DNA of 64,000 nt from Flavobacterium micromati (lineage in GTDB: Bacteria; Bacteroidota; Bacteroidia; Flavobacteriales; Flavobacteriaceae). The notes below the pieces were generated by a model. It worked only from the letters and a program-made list of their open reading frames with translations. It ran no database searches and had not been told where the DNA came from. A program made the position numbers and the translations under genes. Every line of letters starts with the position of its first letter. The stretch's first letter is position 1. Where the stretch lies: the NCBI RefSeq assembly GCF_900129585.1, contig NZ_FQWF01000007.1:1-64000 (forward strand), in the 5' to 3' direction. Shown in pieces: positions 24,620 to 33,293 of the stretch.

Positions 24620-25137
24620 TGATTTTAAGCGGAATCGAAATTGAAAAGAAAATTGGTAAGGAAATAATTATTGAGCCTTATGATAAGAAACAACTTAATC
24701 CAAATAGTTATAATTTAAGATTACACAACGAACTTGTAGTTTATGATGACGTTGTCTTAGATATAAAAATCAACAATACACATTCAACAATAACAATTCC
24801 AAAAGAAGGATTTGTATTGCAACCTGGCAAATTGTATCTAGGTAGAACAGTAGAATATACTAAAGTAGATAATTACATCCCAATGATTGACGGCAGAAGC
24901 AGCATTGGTCGTCTTGGAATGTTTATCCATATTACTGCAGGATTAGGAAATGTGGGAACTTCAGGGTTTTGGACACTGGAAATATTTGTAGTGCAACCAC
25001 TTCGTATTTATGCAAATGTAGAAGTTTGTCAGATATTTTTTAATACTATCGAAGGCGAGTACAACTCTTATCTTTCCGGGAAATATTCAGCAAATGAGGG
25101 TGTTCAACCAAGTTTTCTGTACAAAGAACTGGTTTAA
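24619..25137 (+). CDS. dcd: dCTP deaminase
   Basis: 172 residues of the trimeric dUTPase/dCTP deaminase fold. The signature DGRSSIGRLGMFIHITAG (about residues 89-106) and WTLEIFVVQPLRIYANVEVCQIFF are visible. It makes dUTP (or dUMP) from dCTP without a metal centre of its own. The start overlaps the thrS stop (TGATG), so it is translated with the zinc-response operon. Its presence there fits replacement of zinc-dependent dCMP deaminase as a source of dUMP when zinc is short. Confidence 0.9.
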   Translation: MILSGIEIEKKIGKEIIIEPYDKKQLNPNSYNLRLHNELVVYDDVVLDIKINNTHSTITIPKEGFVLQPGKLYLGRTVEYTKVDNYIPMIDGRSSIGRLGMFIHITAGLGNVGTSGFWTLEIFVVQPLRIYANVEVCQIFFNTIEGEYNSYLSGKYSANEGVQPSFLYKELV

Positions 25138-25392
25138 AATAGTTCAAAAAATTATCAGTTTTCCTGTTAGATTTTATAATTAATTGATATCGCTTTTGAT
25201 TGGTTACAGTTGCCACAATCAAACAACGCACTCTAATTTTATGATTTAGGCAAATGGATAATGGGTGATTTTCAAGGGAATTTGCTTGAAAATCTTCAGT
25301 TACATTAAATACATTCTTATAAATAAACGAAGATATAATTCAATTTTAGAAAATATAAACAAAGAATAAATAAACAAATAACAAAACTTACG

Positions 25393-26046
25393 ATGAACAA
25401 TATAAACGAAAAATACGACGCAGTAGGTGACAACCACATTGGTACATCAGCAGAAACGCCACTTCGCGCAGATGCCTTTGATAAATCTGACGATCAAAAA
25501 ATTGAAGAAATTTCCTTTCACTTTAAAAAAATAATGGAAGTTCTGGGGCTAGATCTAACAGATGACAGTCTTTCTGGAACGCCACATCGCGTTGGAAAAA
25601 TGTATGTAAAAGAAATTTTTTCGGGCTTGGATCCAAAAAATAAGGCTAAAATGTCAATTTTTGACAACAAGTATGAATATAGTAAAATGCTAATTGAAAG
25701 CGATATTACTTTCAATTCGTCTTGTGAACACCATTTTTTACCTATTGTTGGAAAAGCACACATTGCATATATTTCATCAGGGAAAGTTATTGGATTATCT
25801 AAATTGAATAGAATTGTACAATATTATGGACGTAGACCGCAAGTTCAAGAACGTATGACCATGCAAATATTTAATGAACTTAAAAATGCGCTTCAAACCG
25901 ATGATGTTATTGTTGTTGTAGAAGCAGAACATTTATGTGTTTCATCTCGAGGTGTAAATGACAAATCCAGCAAAACCACCACTATTGAGTACGGTGGAAA
26001 ATTCACGGATAAAGACACACAAAATAATTTTTTTAAAATGCTTTAG
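25393..26046 (+). CDS. folE: GTP cyclohydrolase I (type IA)
   Basis: 217 residues. The C-terminal 180 residues match FolE: TPHRVGKMYVKEIFSGL, SSCEHHFLPIVGKAHIAYI, VIGLSKLNRIVQYYGRRPQVQERMTMQI and VVVEAEHLCVSSRGV. The zinc ligands (Cys and His in CEHH, Cys in HLCVSSRG) are kept, so this is the zinc-dependent type IA, not the metal-flexible FolE2. The first 30 residues are a variable extension. It lies 256 bases after dcd in the same direction and 2 bases before a Fur-like gene, and shares the cluster with a PTPS/QueD protein, the next pterin enzyme. Confidence 0.92.
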   Translation: MNNINEKYDAVGDNHIGTSAETPLRADAFDKSDDQKIEEISFHFKKIMEVLGLDLTDDSLSGTPHRVGKMYVKEIFSGLDPKNKAKMSIFDNKYEYSKMLIESDITFNSSCEHHFLPIVGKAHIAYISSGKVIGLSKLNRIVQYYGRRPQVQERMTMQIFNELKNALQTDDVIVVVEAEHLCVSSRGVNDKSSKTTTIEYGGKFTDKDTQNNFFKML

Positions 26047-26048
26047 AT

Positions 26049-26462
26049 ATGTTAGTACTTGCCCGAAAAATTCTTACCGAAAATCAATTAAAAATCACTC
26101 AAAACAGAGTTGATCTTTTAGCTCTTTTTTTAACCGATTCAAAAGCATATTCGTTATTGAATTTAGAAATTATTTTTGGTGAGAAACACGATCGTTCCAG
26201 TATTTTTAGATGCTTACAAACCTATACAAAACATAAAATCGTAGAGAAATTTGTTGATGCATCAGGAGTTGCTGTTTATGTATTACAGTGTAAAAACGCT
26301 AACAATACCCATTCGCATTTTAAATGCAAAGACTGCGAAAATGTCCAACAATTACCAGAATTACCCGCAGAATATTTAGCCCTTCTAGGCAAAAATAAAA
26401 TCGAAACCACTAATCTTTTAATAGAAGGGAAGTGTGAGAAATGTCAGAGTGAAAAGGAATAA
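26049..26462 (+). CDS. Fur-family protein, second copy in the island
   Basis: 137 residues. A Fur-type winged helix (KILTENQLKITQNRVDLLALFLTDSKAYSLLNLEIIFGEKHDRSSIFRCLQTYTKHKIVEKF) precedes a C-terminal domain with two zinc-structural pairs, CKDC and CEKC, and the sequence HSHFKC. It is only distantly similar to the Fur-like protein at 21253. Encoded 2 bases after folE, it is likely cotranscribed. It may be a second zinc or iron sensor; specificity cannot be read from the sequence. Confidence 0.8.
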   Translation: MLVLARKILTENQLKITQNRVDLLALFLTDSKAYSLLNLEIIFGEKHDRSSIFRCLQTYTKHKIVEKFVDASGVAVYVLQCKNANNTHSHFKCKDCENVQQLPELPAEYLALLGKNKIETTNLLIEGKCEKCQSEKE

Positions 26463-26497
26463 ATTTTAAATTTTAAAATAAAAATCGAGATCGAAAA

Positions 26498-26905
26498 ATG
26501 ACAACATCAATTTATAGAGAATCCCACTTTAACGCGTGCCACAGAATGCACAATTCAATTTGGTCTGATGAAAAAAACGCCACCGTTTTTGGTTTGTGCA
26601 ACAGTCCTAATTACCACGGACATAATTTTAGATTAGTCGTTAAACTTACTGGCGAAATCAATCCAGAAACAGGATATGTGATGGATTTAAAAGTATTATC
26701 GAATATCATAAAAGATAATATTGAAGCTAAGTTTGACCATAAAAATTTAAATATAGATTGTCCTGAGTTTGCTACCAAACTAGCATCTACCGAAAATTTT
26801 AGTTGGGTAATTTATAATATTTTGCGACCGTTAATTCCGCAACACCTAAAGCTGGGTTTAATACTTTACGAAACTGATAGGAATTTTGTTGAGATCACTG
26901 AATAG
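26498..26905 (+). CDS. queD: 6-pyruvoyl-tetrahydropterin synthase / QueD family protein
   Basis: 135 residues of the T-fold family. Zinc ligands are the His residues in FNACHRMHN and YHGHNF; the catalytic Cys is in GLCNSPNYHGHN. The proton-relay and substrate parts are FDHKNLN, TENFSW and the C-terminal LYETDRNFVEI. It converts dihydroneopterin triphosphate to 6-pyruvoyl-tetrahydropterin or to carboxy-tetrahydropterin for queuosine; these cannot be separated by eye. Placement after folE fits either route. A Zur-type palindrome lies 10 bases after its stop, belonging to the next gene. Confidence 0.88.
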   Translation: MTTSIYRESHFNACHRMHNSIWSDEKNATVFGLCNSPNYHGHNFRLVVKLTGEINPETGYVMDLKVLSNIIKDNIEAKFDHKNLNIDCPEFATKLASTENFSWVIYNILRPLIPQHLKLGLILYETDRNFVEITE

Positions 26906-26914
26906 TTTTTTAAC

Positions 26915-26952
26915 GCAACATTGTTGCAATAAATAAAATAATTCTATATTTG
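26915..26952 (+). promoter_or_regulatory. Candidate Zur box with promoter of the MerC-like gene
   Basis: GCAACA-T-TGTTGC (26915-26927) repeats the palindrome at 21653 with the complementary central base. TATATTTG (26945-26952) follows 17 bases later, exactly the spacing seen at 21653-21690. Confidence 0.65.
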
Positions 26953-26973
26953 CATTTTAACTGCATTACAAAG

Positions 26974-27339
26974 ATGATTGAAATGAAAAATAGCACAACG
27001 AAGCCGTATGATGTTTTAGGGATATCAAGCGCAACACTTTGTTTAATTCACTGTATTGTGTTTCCCATATTGACTATCGTTCCTTTCGGTTTTTCTAATA
27101 GTGTTTTTATCGATTCACTATTTGCTTCAATTGGAATGTTAGTGGTTTCAAAAGTATTAATGAGCAACGCCACTGTAACAGTAAAATATATTTTAGGAAT
27201 AGCAATTCTTGTTATAGTTGTAAGTGTTGTTTTAGACCTAATATTTCACATACACACTGAACTTATAGTAATTGGTGGATTAGGAATGATCGTTGGACAT
27301 ATTTTGAATTTTAAAAATCATAAAAAAAAGCATTTATAA
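26974..27339 (+). CDS. MerC-domain membrane protein
   Basis: About 121 residues from the ATG at 26974; the earlier TTG at 26950 lies inside the minus-7 element and is rejected (the ATG at 26983 is also possible). Four hydrophobic segments are visible. The first holds SSATLCLIHCIVFPIL, whose Cys and His residues resemble the metal-binding helix of MerC mercury transporters. Given the zinc-type operator directly upstream, a role in moving zinc or another soft metal is more likely than mercury. Confidence 0.75.
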   Translation: MIEMKNSTTKPYDVLGISSATLCLIHCIVFPILTIVPFGFSNSVFIDSLFASIGMLVVSKVLMSNATVTVKYILGIAILVIVVSVVLDLIFHIHTELIVIGGLGMIVGHILNFKNHKKKHL

Positions 27340-27478
27340 AATAATCACGCCTTTCACTTGGTTACAAACACCCATTACGATTTGCGACACGAAGTAAAAC
27401 AACTCCAAAAAATAAGAATAGGAATTAATTACTACTGGAAGACTATCAATATCAATAAAAAACAAATAGTATTTAGAT

Positions 27479-28720
27479 ATGAAAAAATTACCCGTAACCG
27501 TATTGTCAGGATTTCTTGGTGCAGGCAAAACCACTTTGCTCAATCACATTCTTCATAACAAAGAAGGATTAAAAGTAGCTGTAATCGTAAACGACATGAG
27601 CGAAGTGAATATTGATGCCAACTTGATAAAAGCAGAAAATACATTATCGCGTACTGAAGAGCGTTTGGTCGAAATGAGCAATGGCTGTATATGCTGTACT
27701 TTGCGTGAAGATTTAATGATAGAAGTCGAAAAATTAGCCAAAGAAAACAGGTTTGACTATTTACTAATTGAAAGTTCTGGAATCAGTGAACCTATTCCTG
27801 TGGCGCAAACTTTTTCATTTGTCAATGAAGAGGAAAATATTGATTTATCACGTTTTAGTTACATCGATACAATGGTAACTGTAGTGGATGCATTTAACTT
27901 TTTTAAAGATTTTGGCTCAGCCCAAACCCTTCAAGATCGAAAAGCATCTGACATTGAAAATGACAACCGCACAATTGTAAACCTGCTAGTAGATCAAATT
28001 GAATTTGCAAACGTAATTATCCTGAACAAAACCGACTTAGTTAGTGAAAAAGATTTATCACTTTTAAAAGCATCGATTACTAAATTAAATCCGGTAGCAA
28101 AAATTGTCACTTCAATTCTTGGAAAAGTATCGCCAAGTGAAATATTAAATACAAAATTATTCAACTATGAAGAAGCAGAATCCTCTGCTGGTTGGATGAA
28201 AGAACTTGAAGGAATTCACACGCCTGAAACCGAGGAATATGGTATTTCTTCATTTGTTTTTAGAGACGAACGACCATTGCATCCACAACGTTTTTGGCAG
28301 TTCATCACCGCTGATTTTCCGCAAAATATCATTCGAAGCAAAGGATTATGCTGGATTGCTTCTCGGCCGGAACAAGCCATAAACTGGAGTCAAGCAGGTG
28401 GATCCATGAAAGCCGAAGGAGCAGGCGTTTGGTGGGCAAGTATGCCGCTAGGAGAACGCATGACCTTCAATAACTTTGTCGAATTCCAAGATATTATTGA
28501 AGAACGATGGACTGCAAATTTTGGCGACCGCTTGAACGAAATCGTTTTTATAGGACTGAAAATGGAAGAAAAATTAATTCGCATACAACTCGAAAAATGC
28601 CTTTGTAATCCAGATGAGATTATGGATTTACAAGATGGCTTTTTCTCTAGTAAAGACTTATTCCCAATTGCAAGAGCACATCAAAACGTGGCAGAAACAG
28701 CAGTTTTGAACGAAGTGTAA
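27479..28720 (+). CDS. COG0523-family GTPase, second copy (ZigA/YeiR-like zinc chaperone)
   Basis: 413 residues. G1 [15 protein letters not shown] (about 11-25), CxCC motif in [10 protein letters not shown] (about 72-81), switch region ESSGISEP and G4 NKTD are present. The C-terminal CobW_C domain is complete ([15 protein letters not shown] to [14 protein letters not shown]). This long form is the type found under Zur control in many bacteria. The start ATG is taken because the G1 loop follows at the usual distance. It lies 139 bases after the MerC-like gene and ends before a terminator at 28764. Confidence 0.9.
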   Translation: MKKLPVTVLSGFLGAGKTTLLNHILHNKEGLKVAVIVNDMSEVNIDANLIKAENTLSRTEERLVEMSNGCICCTLREDLMIEVEKLAKENRFDYLLIESSGISEPIPVAQTFSFVNEEENIDLSRFSYIDTMVTVVDAFNFFKDFGSAQTLQDRKASDIENDNRTIVNLLVDQIEFANVIILNKTDLVSEKDLSLLKASITKLNPVAKIVTSILGKVSPSEILNTKLFNYEEAESSAGWMKELEGIHTPETEEYGISSFVFRDERPLHPQRFWQFITADFPQNIIRSKGLCWIASRPEQAINWSQAGGSMKAEGAGVWWASMPLGERMTFNNFVEFQDIIEERWTANFGDRLNEIVFIGLKMEEKLIRIQLEKCLCNPDEIMDLQDGFFSSKDLFPIARAHQNVAETAVLNEV

Positions 28721-28763
28721 AAATTTATAAATCCCAATCGTTTTGGTTAATTATTGGGTGTTG

Positions 28764-28797
28764 AAACGGTTCATTGTCATGATGAATCGTTTTTTTA
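28764..28797 (+). terminator. Rho-independent terminator after the second COG0523 gene
   Basis: AAACGGTTCAT pairs with ATGAATCGTTT across a short loop, followed by seven T residues. Confidence 0.8.
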
Positions 28798-28837
28798 TAA
28801 TAATAAATTAATATTTTTTAATATCTCGAATATAATT

Positions 28838-28853
28838 TTTAGCTTTGTCTAAA
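28838..28853 (+). promoter_or_regulatory. Promoter and operator of the second TonB receptor
   Basis: The inverted repeat TTTAG-CTTTGT-CTAAA has the spacing of the one upstream of the DtxR-type regulator. The minus-7 element TAGCTTTG (28840-28847) lies inside it, so a bound repressor would cover the promoter. Confidence 0.55.
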
Positions 28854-28868
28854 TTTAATTTAAGTACA

Positions 28869-31130
28869 GTGAAAAACTTATACGCAATGTTTATTTTCTT
28901 GACGGTTCATTTTGGCTACAGCCAAGAAAAAGCGAGCCTTTCAGGATTTATTTCATCTGATAAAAAGCAAGTGTCAGAAGCACGTGTTTTTTTGATTGGA
29001 ACAAAGTACACAACCCAAACCGATAGTTTAGGGCATTACACAATCGAGAATATTCCGCAAGGAAATTATAAAATTCAAATTGTAGCAACTGGTTTTGAAA
29101 CTTTAAAAAAGAATATAACAGTTCCAATAAATGAAAACTCGATTTTAGATTTTGAACTTTCAACTGCTGAGAATCTATTAAACGAGGTGGTAATTTCTGG
29201 AACCCTAAAACCAGTAAGAAGATTAGAAAATCCTGTGCCTGTAGAAATAATAACGGCAACCTTTTTAAAACAAAACCCAACTGCAAATATCTTTGATGCG
29301 CTACAAAATGTGAATGGCTTGCGACCACAAAACAATTGTAATGTTTGTAACACTGGCGACATCCGCATCAATGGACTAGATGGTCCGTACACGATGGTAA
29401 CTATTGATGGTATGCCTATAGTTAGTGCCCTTGGAACAGTTTATGGTTTATCAGGAATTCCCAATTCGATGATTGACAGAATCGAAGTTGTTAAAGGCGC
29501 TGCTTCAACTTTGTACGGCAGCGAAGCGGTGGGTGGATTAATAAACATAATAACTAAAAGACCAAAAACAGTTCCTGTTTTTACCGCTGATGTTTTTTCA
29601 ACTTCCTGGTTGGAAACTAATATTGATTTGGGATACAGAGCAAATTTTGGTAAAAACGTAGATGCGCTAATTGGAGTAAATTATTTTACATACAACAACC
29701 CCATTGATAATAACAACGACAACTTTACTGATCTCTCCTTACAGAATCGCTTTTCGATTTTTAGCAAATTAAATTTCAATAGAAAATCTCAAAAAGAGTT
29801 TAGTTTGGTTTCTCGCTACTTATATGAAGATAGATGGGGCGGCGAAATGCAATGGAACAAACGTTTTAGAGGCGGAAGTGAAGTTTATGGTGAAAGCATC
29901 TATACTTCTCGGTATGAATTTCTGGGAAAATACGAACTTCCTATTCGTGAAAAAATGTATTTCCAATTTTCAGTAATTGGTCACGATCAAAATTCTGTTT
30001 ATGGTAATTCAACGTTTCTAGCTAATCAAAAAATTGCTTTTGGGCAACTGCTTTGGGATAAAAATTGGAATAATCACTCGGTGCTTTTTGGAAGCGCATT
30101 TCGATACCAATTTTACAATGACAATACGCCAGCTACAATCACCTCTGATCATTCTAAAATTTATAGTGCCTTTGCGCAAGATGAAATCACTTTTTCTGAG
30201 AAAATAAGTGCATTGCTTGGACTGCGATATGATTACAATTCGGCGCATGGTTCTATCGTTACGCCGCGTTTTGCTTTTAAATACAAACCATCTACAAATG
30301 ATATTTTACGTTTAAATTTTGGAACAGGTTTTAGAGTAGTGAACCTTTTTACGGAGGATCATCAGGCATTATCAGGAGCAAGAGAAGTTATTTTAACTTC
30401 TGATTTACAACCCGAAACGTCGTATAATTTAAATTTGAATTATTTAAAAAAATACAATTTAACAAATGCTGGTGTCATTAATGTAGAATTGTCGTCTTGG
30501 TACACGTATTTTACAAACAGGATTTTTGCTAATTATGATTTGAACCCCAACCAAATTATTTATGATAATTTGAATGGCTATTCTAGAATTTTTGGACTTA
30601 GTTCTAATGTGGATTGGATAACGCCATTTGGATTAAAAGCAACCGTTGGCGCTAGTTATTTTGATCCAATAACTGAGCAAGACGACCAAAAGTTTGTTCC
30701 TTTATTCACTGAAAAATTCTCGGTAAACTGGGCGATAAGTTATGAAATCCCATCTTGGTTTTTAGCTGTTGATTATACAGGAAACCTGACTGGCCCAATG
30801 CGTTTACCGCTACTTGGTGAACTTGATCCTCGACGTGAAATTTCAATTCCGTTTAGTATCCAAAATATCCAATTTACGTATAAAAAGATTCATAATCTAG
30901 AAATTTACACTGGTGTAAAAAACTTGTTAGACTGGACACCTAATCGCAATAATCCTTTTTTGATTGCGCGAGCAAATGATCCTTTTGACAAAAATGTGCA
31001 ATTTGACCCTAGCGGTAATGTTGTGCCAACTGCTGATAATCCTTATGCGCTGACATTTGATCCCACTTATGCTTATGGACCCAATCAGGGAATACGAATG
31101 TTTGTTGGGCTTAGGTATCATATTGATTAG
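28869..31130 (+). CDS. TonB-dependent receptor with carboxypeptidase-like N-terminal domain
   Basis: I choose GTG at 28869 (MKNLYAMFIFLTVHFGYSQ, a good signal peptide). An in-frame TTG at 28845 lies inside the operator. The protein of about 753 residues has a CarboxypepD_reg-like domain (about 22-100: LSGFISSDKKQVSEARVFLIGT), a plug with NCNVCNTGDIRINGLDGPYTMVTIDGMPI and IEVVKGAASTLYGSEAVGGLINIITKRP, and a barrel ending in FVGLRYHID. The two Cys in the plug could form a disulfide or bind metal. Position at the end of the zinc genes suggests zinc or zincophore uptake, while its operator is of the iron/ZIP type. Confidence 0.85.
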   Translation: MKNLYAMFIFLTVHFGYSQEKASLSGFISSDKKQVSEARVFLIGTKYTTQTDSLGHYTIENIPQGNYKIQIVATGFETLKKNITVPINENSILDFELSTAENLLNEVVISGTLKPVRRLENPVPVEIITATFLKQNPTANIFDALQNVNGLRPQNNCNVCNTGDIRINGLDGPYTMVTIDGMPIVSALGTVYGLSGIPNSMIDRIEVVKGAASTLYGSEAVGGLINIITKRPKTVPVFTADVFSTSWLETNIDLGYRANFGKNVDALIGVNYFTYNNPIDNNNDNFTDLSLQNRFSIFSKLNFNRKSQKEFSLVSRYLYEDRWGGEMQWNKRFRGGSEVYGESIYTSRYEFLGKYELPIREKMYFQFSVIGHDQNSVYGNSTFLANQKIAFGQLLWDKNWNNHSVLFGSAFRYQFYNDNTPATITSDHSKIYSAFAQDEITFSEKISALLGLRYDYNSAHGSIVTPRFAFKYKPSTNDILRLNFGTGFRVVNLFTEDHQALSGAREVILTSDLQPETSYNLNLNYLKKYNLTNAGVINVELSSWYTYFTNRIFANYDLNPNQIIYDNLNGYSRIFGLSSNVDWITPFGLKATVGASYFDPITEQDDQKFVPLFTEKFSVNWAISYEIPSWFLAVDYTGNLTGPMRLPLLGELDPRREISIPFSIQNIQFTYKKIHNLEIYTGVKNLLDWTPNRNNPFLIARANDPFDKNVQFDPSGNVVPTADNPYALTFDPTYAYGPNQGIRMFVGLRYHID

Positions 31131-31439
31131 AATATGTTGTTAAATAACTAATTACAGGGACAACATGACCATTTTTCAGTTCTATTTCAATCGCAACTTA
31201 AGAACAGCTTTGATTTGTTAACTATCGAAGCTATTCTGTTGAATTGTTTTTTTTCTTAAATCTCCCTATTAATATATTTAAAACAACGTAAAAAAGCGTG
31301 ATTACTTTATTTATAGCTATAAATCAACGTTTTATGATTTTAAAAATTTCAAAATTAAGAATAAACGGTTGTTAAAATTATACAAACTGTAATTTGTAAG
31401 ATTTAAAAACAGCGTATTTTTATACAAAACAAATATCTT
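31131..31439. other. Intergenic region without recognisable gene
   Basis: 309 bases between the TonB receptor and the fasciclin gene. It is AT-rich, without a stable terminator or an ORF that I can support. A promoter for the fasciclin gene must lie in its last 100 bases, but no clean TAnnTTTG is visible. Confidence 0.5.
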
Positions 31440-31955
31440 ATGAAAACAAAGAAAATTTTATCGTCAGTAGTTCTAGCAATTACCCTTTTTACTGGAATTA
31501 GCTCTTTTGCACAAACAGTTGTAGAAGTTGCCGTTGGATCCCCAGACCACACAACATTAGTAGCCGCTGTAAAAGCTGCAGGTTTAGCAGAGACTTTATC
31601 GGGAACAGGACCGTTTACAGTATTTGCGCCTACAAACGCCGCTTTTAACAAATTACCTGCAGGTACAGTTGAAAGTTTATTAGAACCAGCAAATTTAAAA
31701 ACATTACAAGGTATCTTAACTTACCATGTAGTAGCTGGTAAAATTGATAGTAAGGCAGTTATTGCTGCTATCAAAGAAGGAAAAGGAAAAGCTGTTTTGA
31801 CCACAGTTCAAGGCGGAACATTAACTGCCTCAATGAAAGGTAAAAATGTAATTGTTACCGATGAAAAAGGCGGAGTTGCTACAGTTACTGCAGTAGATTT
31901 GAGTGCATCAAATGGTGTAGTTCATGTAATCGACACTGTTTTAATGCATAAATAG
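31440..31955 (+). CDS. Exported fasciclin-domain (FAS1) protein
   Basis: 171 residues: signal peptide (1-24, ISSFAQ) and one FAS1 domain (about 30-170). The H1 motif is GPFTVFAPTNAAFNKLP, the YH motif is ILTYHVVAGK, and the H2 region is VVHVIDTVLM at the C-terminus. FAS1 proteins mediate adhesion or bind small hydrophobic molecules at the surface. It stands alone between two terminators. The gene is not obviously related to its neighbours. Confidence 0.9.
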   Translation: MKTKKILSSVVLAITLFTGISSFAQTVVEVAVGSPDHTTLVAAVKAAGLAETLSGTGPFTVFAPTNAAFNKLPAGTVESLLEPANLKTLQGILTYHVVAGKIDSKAVIAAIKEGKGKAVLTTVQGGTLTASMKGKNVIVTDEKGGVATVTAVDLSASNGVVHVIDTVLMHK

Positions 31956-31980
31956 TATTTTAATAAAATTTACAAGCAAA

Positions 31981-32014
31981 AAATAAACCACGCCAAAGCG
32001 TGGTTTATTTTTTT
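31981..32014 (+). terminator. Rho-independent terminator after the fasciclin gene
   Basis: AAATAAACCACGC pairs with GCGTGGTTTATTT through a short loop, followed by T residues. The stem is symmetric, so it could act in both directions. Confidence 0.8.
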
Positions 32015-32031
32015 AAATTACCACAAAGAAT

Positions 32032-32039
32032 TATATTTG
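32032..32039 (+). promoter_or_regulatory. Promoter of lycopene cyclase
   Basis: TATATTTG, a perfect TAnnTTTG, ends only 4 bases before the GTG start at 32044. A start of transcription about 5-7 bases downstream would fall on the start codon, giving a leaderless message. Confidence 0.55.
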
Positions 32040-32043
32040 CAAA

Positions 32044-33222
32044 GTGAAACACTACGATTATATTTTTACTGGCACAGGATTATCAGCTTTGATGACCGTT
32101 TATAAAATGATTCAATCAGGTTCATTTACCAATCAATCTATTTTACTAATTGACTCAAATCCAAAAAAGGAAAATGATAGAACATGGTGTTTCTGGACTA
32201 CAACCAATTCATTATGGGAAAAATCAATTTCTAAAAAATGGAATTCGGCATTGTTTGCTGATCAAAACTACCGCAAAGATTTAAAATTACACCCTTATCA
32301 TTACAATATGATAAAAGGATTGGATTTCTACAATCAAGTTTTCGAACTGATCTCAAAACAAACCAATATCACTTTTTTTAACGAAAAAGTAACTGATATT
32401 AACGAACTTGAAAACCATGTGTTTGTTGCCACACCCTCAGAAAATTTTACTTGTGGTAAATTATTGAACAGCATTTATGACAAACAAGAACCCGTAAACC
32501 AAACTAAATATCCGCTATTGCAACAGCATTTTATAGGTTGGTTTATTAAAAGCAAAGAAGCTGTTTTTAATGGTGACCAAGCCACGTTCATGGATTTCTC
32601 AATTGCCCAAAAAGGAAACACCCGATTTATGTATGTTTTACCGACTTCTACAACCGAAGCTTTAGTAGAATATACTTTATTTTCACACAAGCTTTTAAAA
32701 AAGGAAGAATACGAAAGCGAGATTGTAAACTATATCAACAAATTAGGAATTACTGATTATGAAATCGTCGATAAAGAACACGGTAGTATTCCAATGTCGT
32801 GTTATCCTTTTTGGAAAAAAAATACTCAAAAAGTAATGAATATTGGAACTGTTGGAGGATGGAGCAAAGCCAGCACTGGTTTTACATTTAAGAGTTCCGA
32901 TAAAAAATCAACGGCCTTAGTCGCTTTTTTACAAAAAGAAACCGATTTTAGAAAATTTTACAAAAAAACAAAATTCTGGTTTTATGATTTGCTCCTTTTA
33001 GATATATTGGATCGAAAAAACGAGATGGGATCCTCTATTTTTTCCTCTTTATTTAGAAAAGGAAACCCAGATTTAATTTTTAAGTTTTTGGATGAAGAAA
33101 CATCGTTCAGCGAAGACTTACAAGTGATGTGGAAATGTCCTCCAATGCCATTCATAAAAGCACTTTTTCATGCGTCATTTAGAGCAATGAAATCGCAATC
33201 AAACAATAACAAAACTTTATAA
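32044..33222 (+). CDS. crtY: Lycopene beta-cyclase (CrtY type)
   Basis: 392 residues with a GTG start. The N-terminus YDYIFTGTGLSALMTVYKMI is a Rossmann FAD-binding motif, followed by LLIDSNPKKENDRTWCFW, the conserved DRTWCFW of bacterial lycopene cyclases. GGWSKASTGFTF (about 275) is a second conserved region. It forms beta-rings of carotenoids such as the zeaxanthin of flavobacteria. No other carotenoid gene lies next to it, so it is outside the usual crt cluster here. Confidence 0.88.
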   Translation: MKHYDYIFTGTGLSALMTVYKMIQSGSFTNQSILLIDSNPKKENDRTWCFWTTTNSLWEKSISKKWNSALFADQNYRKDLKLHPYHYNMIKGLDFYNQVFELISKQTNITFFNEKVTDINELENHVFVATPSENFTCGKLLNSIYDKQEPVNQTKYPLLQQHFIGWFIKSKEAVFNGDQATFMDFSIAQKGNTRFMYVLPTSTTEALVEYTLFSHKLLKKEEYESEIVNYINKLGITDYEIVDKEHGSIPMSCYPFWKKNTQKVMNIGTVGGWSKASTGFTFKSSDKKSTALVAFLQKETDFRKFYKKTKFWFYDLLLLDILDRKNEMGSSIFSSLFRKGNPDLIFKFLDEETSFSEDLQVMWKCPPMPFIKALFHASFRAMKSQSNNNKTL

Positions 33223-33293
33223 CACAGACAATAGAGTTCTTTTTAAACTTCGTAACTTTGTCGATTCAAAATTAATAATTAAAATACAACGAT

